Of a stretch of 64,000 nt of DNA, positions 61,346 to 64,000 are shown piece by piece. Each line of letters starts with the position of its first letter. Position 1 is the first letter of the stretch. The stretch covers positions 12,798,936 to 12,862,935 of the forward strand of contig JANCRA010000025.1 of assembly GCA_024362935.1 (NCBI GenBank). The letters run 5' to 3'. Both the position numbers and the translations under genes were made by a program. Source of the DNA: Setophaga petechia (lineage: Eukaryota > Chordata > Aves > Passeriformes > Parulidae). The notes beneath the pieces are model-generated. The model was not told the origin of the DNA, searched no databases, and saw only the letters and a program-made list of their open reading frames with translations.

Positions 61346-64000
61346 TGCCCTGGGTTTGTACAAGTATTGACTTATTGTTGAGTTTTATTGTGATGATCAT
61401 TTATCCACAGAATAGTTTATACACAGCCTATACAGTAACACAGCTCTATTGGTGTGCACATACTATGCAAATAAGAAATTTGTACTTGAGAAGTGGCAGG
61501 AAGTAAATCTCTGTGTGTTTCTTCAGAAGTGAGCACTGAGTGAATATATATGGAAGTGCTAGTTCCAGTTGCAGGCTTAAAATTGATTTTCATTTGGCAC
61601 GCTCACTATATAAAATAGGTTCCTGCAAGGACACAAGGCTTGGGGTCTTTTTTCCTGAAGGAAACTTTGATTTGAGAGCAAAGGAAGACAGCACCCAGCT
61701 GTGGAATACCAGCAGTCCTGTTAAGGACAGCTGGAATTAGTGGCTATTTTAAGAAAGAGAATTTGGAGGGTTTTCCTGAAAAGAACTTAAGGATGCCCTT
61801 TTGAAGAAGAAATGTTCCAACTTTTGATTTGTAGCAGCCAAAAGGTATACTCCTCATCTTAAATATTTCTTCCCAACAGTAAATAAAAGATTAAAAAACT
61901 TTGGGGGATCTCAGAGGAGTGCTGAAAAATGTGGACAGTAGAATGCAGTATCTTATTTTGTCTGTCTTTAAGACAGATGTGTTTGTGTAGTGTTCTATGA
62001 AGGATAGATGGAGAGAGAAATTAGCTGTGTTTTCCATCAACTTTACAGTTTCCTAGAATAGTGTAAAGGAAACTGTACTAGTAAATTATGCCCTAAGCCT
62101 AAGTCAACAGTTTGAAGCTGAAATACTTATTTTCAAACTGCTACTCATACCTTGGAATAATTGTCTTTGGTTTTCAAGTCTGTTGTTTCTGTGAATTTTT
62201 AAATAGTTCTTTAGAGCATTCCTAAGCAAGAACCACATCAAGGCATATAAATAATTTAAAGTAAGAGATATGGTGTCAAATTAAAGAAAGGTGTTTATAA
62301 AGTCACAATCATCACCATTAAAGTTAACCTTGAGAGATGGTGTGGCTATAATTCTGTGTATGTCTTAACTGATTATAGTCCTTCAAAAAGAAATTGAACT
62401 CTGATTCGGGCATTGGAAAACCTGAAACAATTAAATATTATTTTAAAATACTTCGATCCATTTTGTTGCCATAAAACAGAAAAGCAAATGTATTTATCTT
62501 ATACTTGTACAGTATTATTACAAGGCAGAATCTGTTGTTGTGTTTTTCAACTTCCCTCAAAAATCTGTAGCTTAAGTGAACATTAAAATTCTAAGATAAA
62601 TAATTCAAAACTTAGGATATTCCGAGGTTGCCTTATAATTTTAATTCACATTTTGTGTGAAATGATACACTCTTTAAGTATATATGAACAAACTTTTTCA
62701 TAAAAATGCTGCCTTTTGTGAAGGACACAGCTGAAATTTTCCACAAAAATCCCTGGTTAGGTTGAACCTGTCATGGGAAATAGCAGCACAACTTTTTCAT
62801 ATTTGGCAAGCAACTGAGAACTGGGTTTTGTAATGGAAAGAAGTGGTCAGGCCCATAGTTAGTGCAGCTCCACCTCTGAGCACACAGATCTGTTGAATAT
62901 TAAGATTTTCATCATTTCCCAGCTAGGAGAGCAAGAAGTAATTTCTTTCTTCTCAGAAAGTAAGTTCTTTCTTTCTTTGTACAAGATCAGCAGGTGTAAA
63001 CCTGAAGTCCTGTATCAAGTTTCACAGGAGGAAAATAAAAACCATTTCATATCAACATAACTTTTTTAAACAGATAAGAATAAAAGATGCAGGCACATTT
63101 GCTTACAGGTATTCAACTTAAGACATTTGAAAGTATACTGATTGTCAGAAAGTGTCTGCCCTCTGGAAGTCAAGCTTTGTTAAAGTGCCTTAAGAGCAAC
63201 ACTCAGACTCACTAATCACTCTGGAAACCTACATCTAAGCAAGGAAAAGAGAGACACAGGGACACTGCCAGTAATGGCAAATCCATCTGTAGAGAGCAGC
63301 AGATAAAAACCCCATCCCAGTGATTTTATGGTGACTCCTCAATCCATCCTCACCTTTTTCATATAATGGGATATCCTTCTTCAATTTGTTCTTTATTTAG
63401 CTGTCCTTTATTTCCCATTCTTTCCCCCTTCCTGTGCTTTCAGAGAAACTGAAACTTTGTGATTTTGCAGGAACAGCTGTTGTAAAACACAAGGTCAGAG
63501 AGCCCCAATTGATCCAGCCCCTGACATGGTGAGAGGTCAGGGCTGGTGCAGGCTCTGGCTGAATATCAGACTTGCTGTGTTACCCCCTCAGTGAGCCATC
63601 CAAACTGGTGTTAAACCCATGTTCCTGCAGGACAAACTCCTTAGCTAAGCTAAGCTCAGCAGTGGGCTGGCTGAGAGCATGGTTTGTCTGCTAATCCAAG
63701 ACTAAGGATCCAACCTTGGGTCCTCCAGGAAGGACCCTGCACTACAGAAATACCAGTAATGAGAAGTACTGACTGTGAACTTTTTTGAAGGCTTTTTTTC
63801 CTGCCAAATTTTCTGTAGTGCTGAAGTCCTGCTTGTTTTTATCATTCAATCAAGGTGGTTTTCAAGCACTCCCTCTCATGCCTATTATCTGTAATGAGTA
63901 TAGGAGTTGTCATCTGCCTTATATTGTAGCAATAATGGATTTTATTTAGCAGATATCTCCTAATCCAGCTGTTAGATCAGTAGAGTGTAAGAGCTGTGAT

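Larger units (their letters stand above)
1..64000 (+). other. ERC1: ERC1 (ELKS/CAST2) gene body, central part
   Basis: Ten exons on the + strand join in one frame to about 485-488 residues of continuous coiled coil. By memory of the roughly 1116-residue human protein this is about residues 300-790. ERC1 is a cytosolic scaffold of presynaptic active zones and cortical platforms. The family is known to bind RIM, liprin-alpha, Bassoon/Piccolo, LL5-beta and Rab6, and ERC1 has been linked to IKK signalling. The call over the paralogue ERC2 rests on stretches such as KATEEDHERTRR, RRFENAPDTAKTK, SSMERGLRDLEEEI, the extra VEQLKEELSAKEAQ exon and AHEAALEARASPE, which in ERC2 are clearly different. 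The N-terminal exons and the C-terminal exons lie outside the window. No promoter or polyadenylation end is expected here. Confidence in the gene is very high; exact exon numbers are not known from this window. Confidence 0.97.
56695..64000 (+). other. ERC1: Intron after exon j, 7.3 kb in window, continues
   Basis: Holds a GC-rich block (about 60050-60640), a TGTTC microsatellite inside it and a probable LTR (about 60800-61345). No next exon was found: neither the VKDQNKKVANLK segment nor a 12-nt SLTSR-type microexon with GT-AG borders is visible. Nothing assignable in 56695-60040 or 61346-64000. Confidence 0.75.

Noticed and set aside
56695..64000. Search for the 12-nt microexon giving SLTSR or the next VKDQNKK exon
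   Set aside because: No GT-AG bounded match was found by eye; these exons probably lie beyond the window.
1..64000. CRISPR array, prokaryotic operon, tRNA or rRNA genes
   Set aside because: The tandem repeats present lack unique spacers, and the window is a split vertebrate gene with GT-AG introns.
1..64000. Assignment to ERC2 instead of ERC1
   Set aside because: The diagnostic segments (ERRTRR context, RRFENAP, the VEQLKEELSAKEAQ exon, AHEAALEARASPE) follow ERC1; ERC2 has different residues or lacks the exon.

Overview
The window is vertebrate, almost certainly avian, nuclear DNA lying inside one large split gene on the + strand. Ten coding exons, each with GT-AG borders and open in one continuous frame, encode about 485-488 residues of the central coiled coil of ERC1 (ELKS/RAB6IP2/CAST2), a scaffold of the presynaptic active zone and the cell cortex. 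Paralogue-specific residues fit ERC1 rather than ERC2. The window starts inside, or at the first base of, one exon and ends in an intron, so the gene is incomplete at both ends. No second gene was found on either strand. The avian call rests on CR1 LINE 3' tails (with the typical end near 50.6 kb) and on LTR fragments of the kind seen in songbirds. A passerine is my inference, not proven.

Layout: exon a 1-192; 11.9 kb intron with a degraded CR1 and one arm (4448-5023) of a long inverted repeat; exons b-f between 12.1 and 26.3 kb, with a 14-bp polypyrimidine minisatellite and a perfect 38-bp tandem duplication in their introns; 16.7 kb intron with the second inverted-repeat arm (27959-28533) and an AT-rich palindromic microsatellite; exon g at 43.0 kb, directly followed by a 750-bp degenerate hexamer array and a CpG-rich patch with a near-perfect CTCF-type motif; exons h and i at 44.7 and 45.9 kb; 10.5 kb intron with a candidate 36-nt microexon, a CR1 tail and LTR-like pieces; exon j 56501-56694; then 7.3 kb of intron with a probable ERV-L-type LTR and an unassigned GC-rich block.

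All internal junctions up to exon j are phase 0, so whole exons can be skipped or inserted without a frameshift. Several exon lengths, singly or in groups, are whole numbers of coiled-coil heptads. The most notable signals concern splicing: a possible unlisted microexon behind a 99-nt AG-free pyrimidine tract, tandem donors on the alternatively used 28-residue exon, and a near-identical inverted repeat that brackets exons b-f and could drive exon circularisation. I saw no prokaryotic genes, CRISPR array, tRNA or rRNA.
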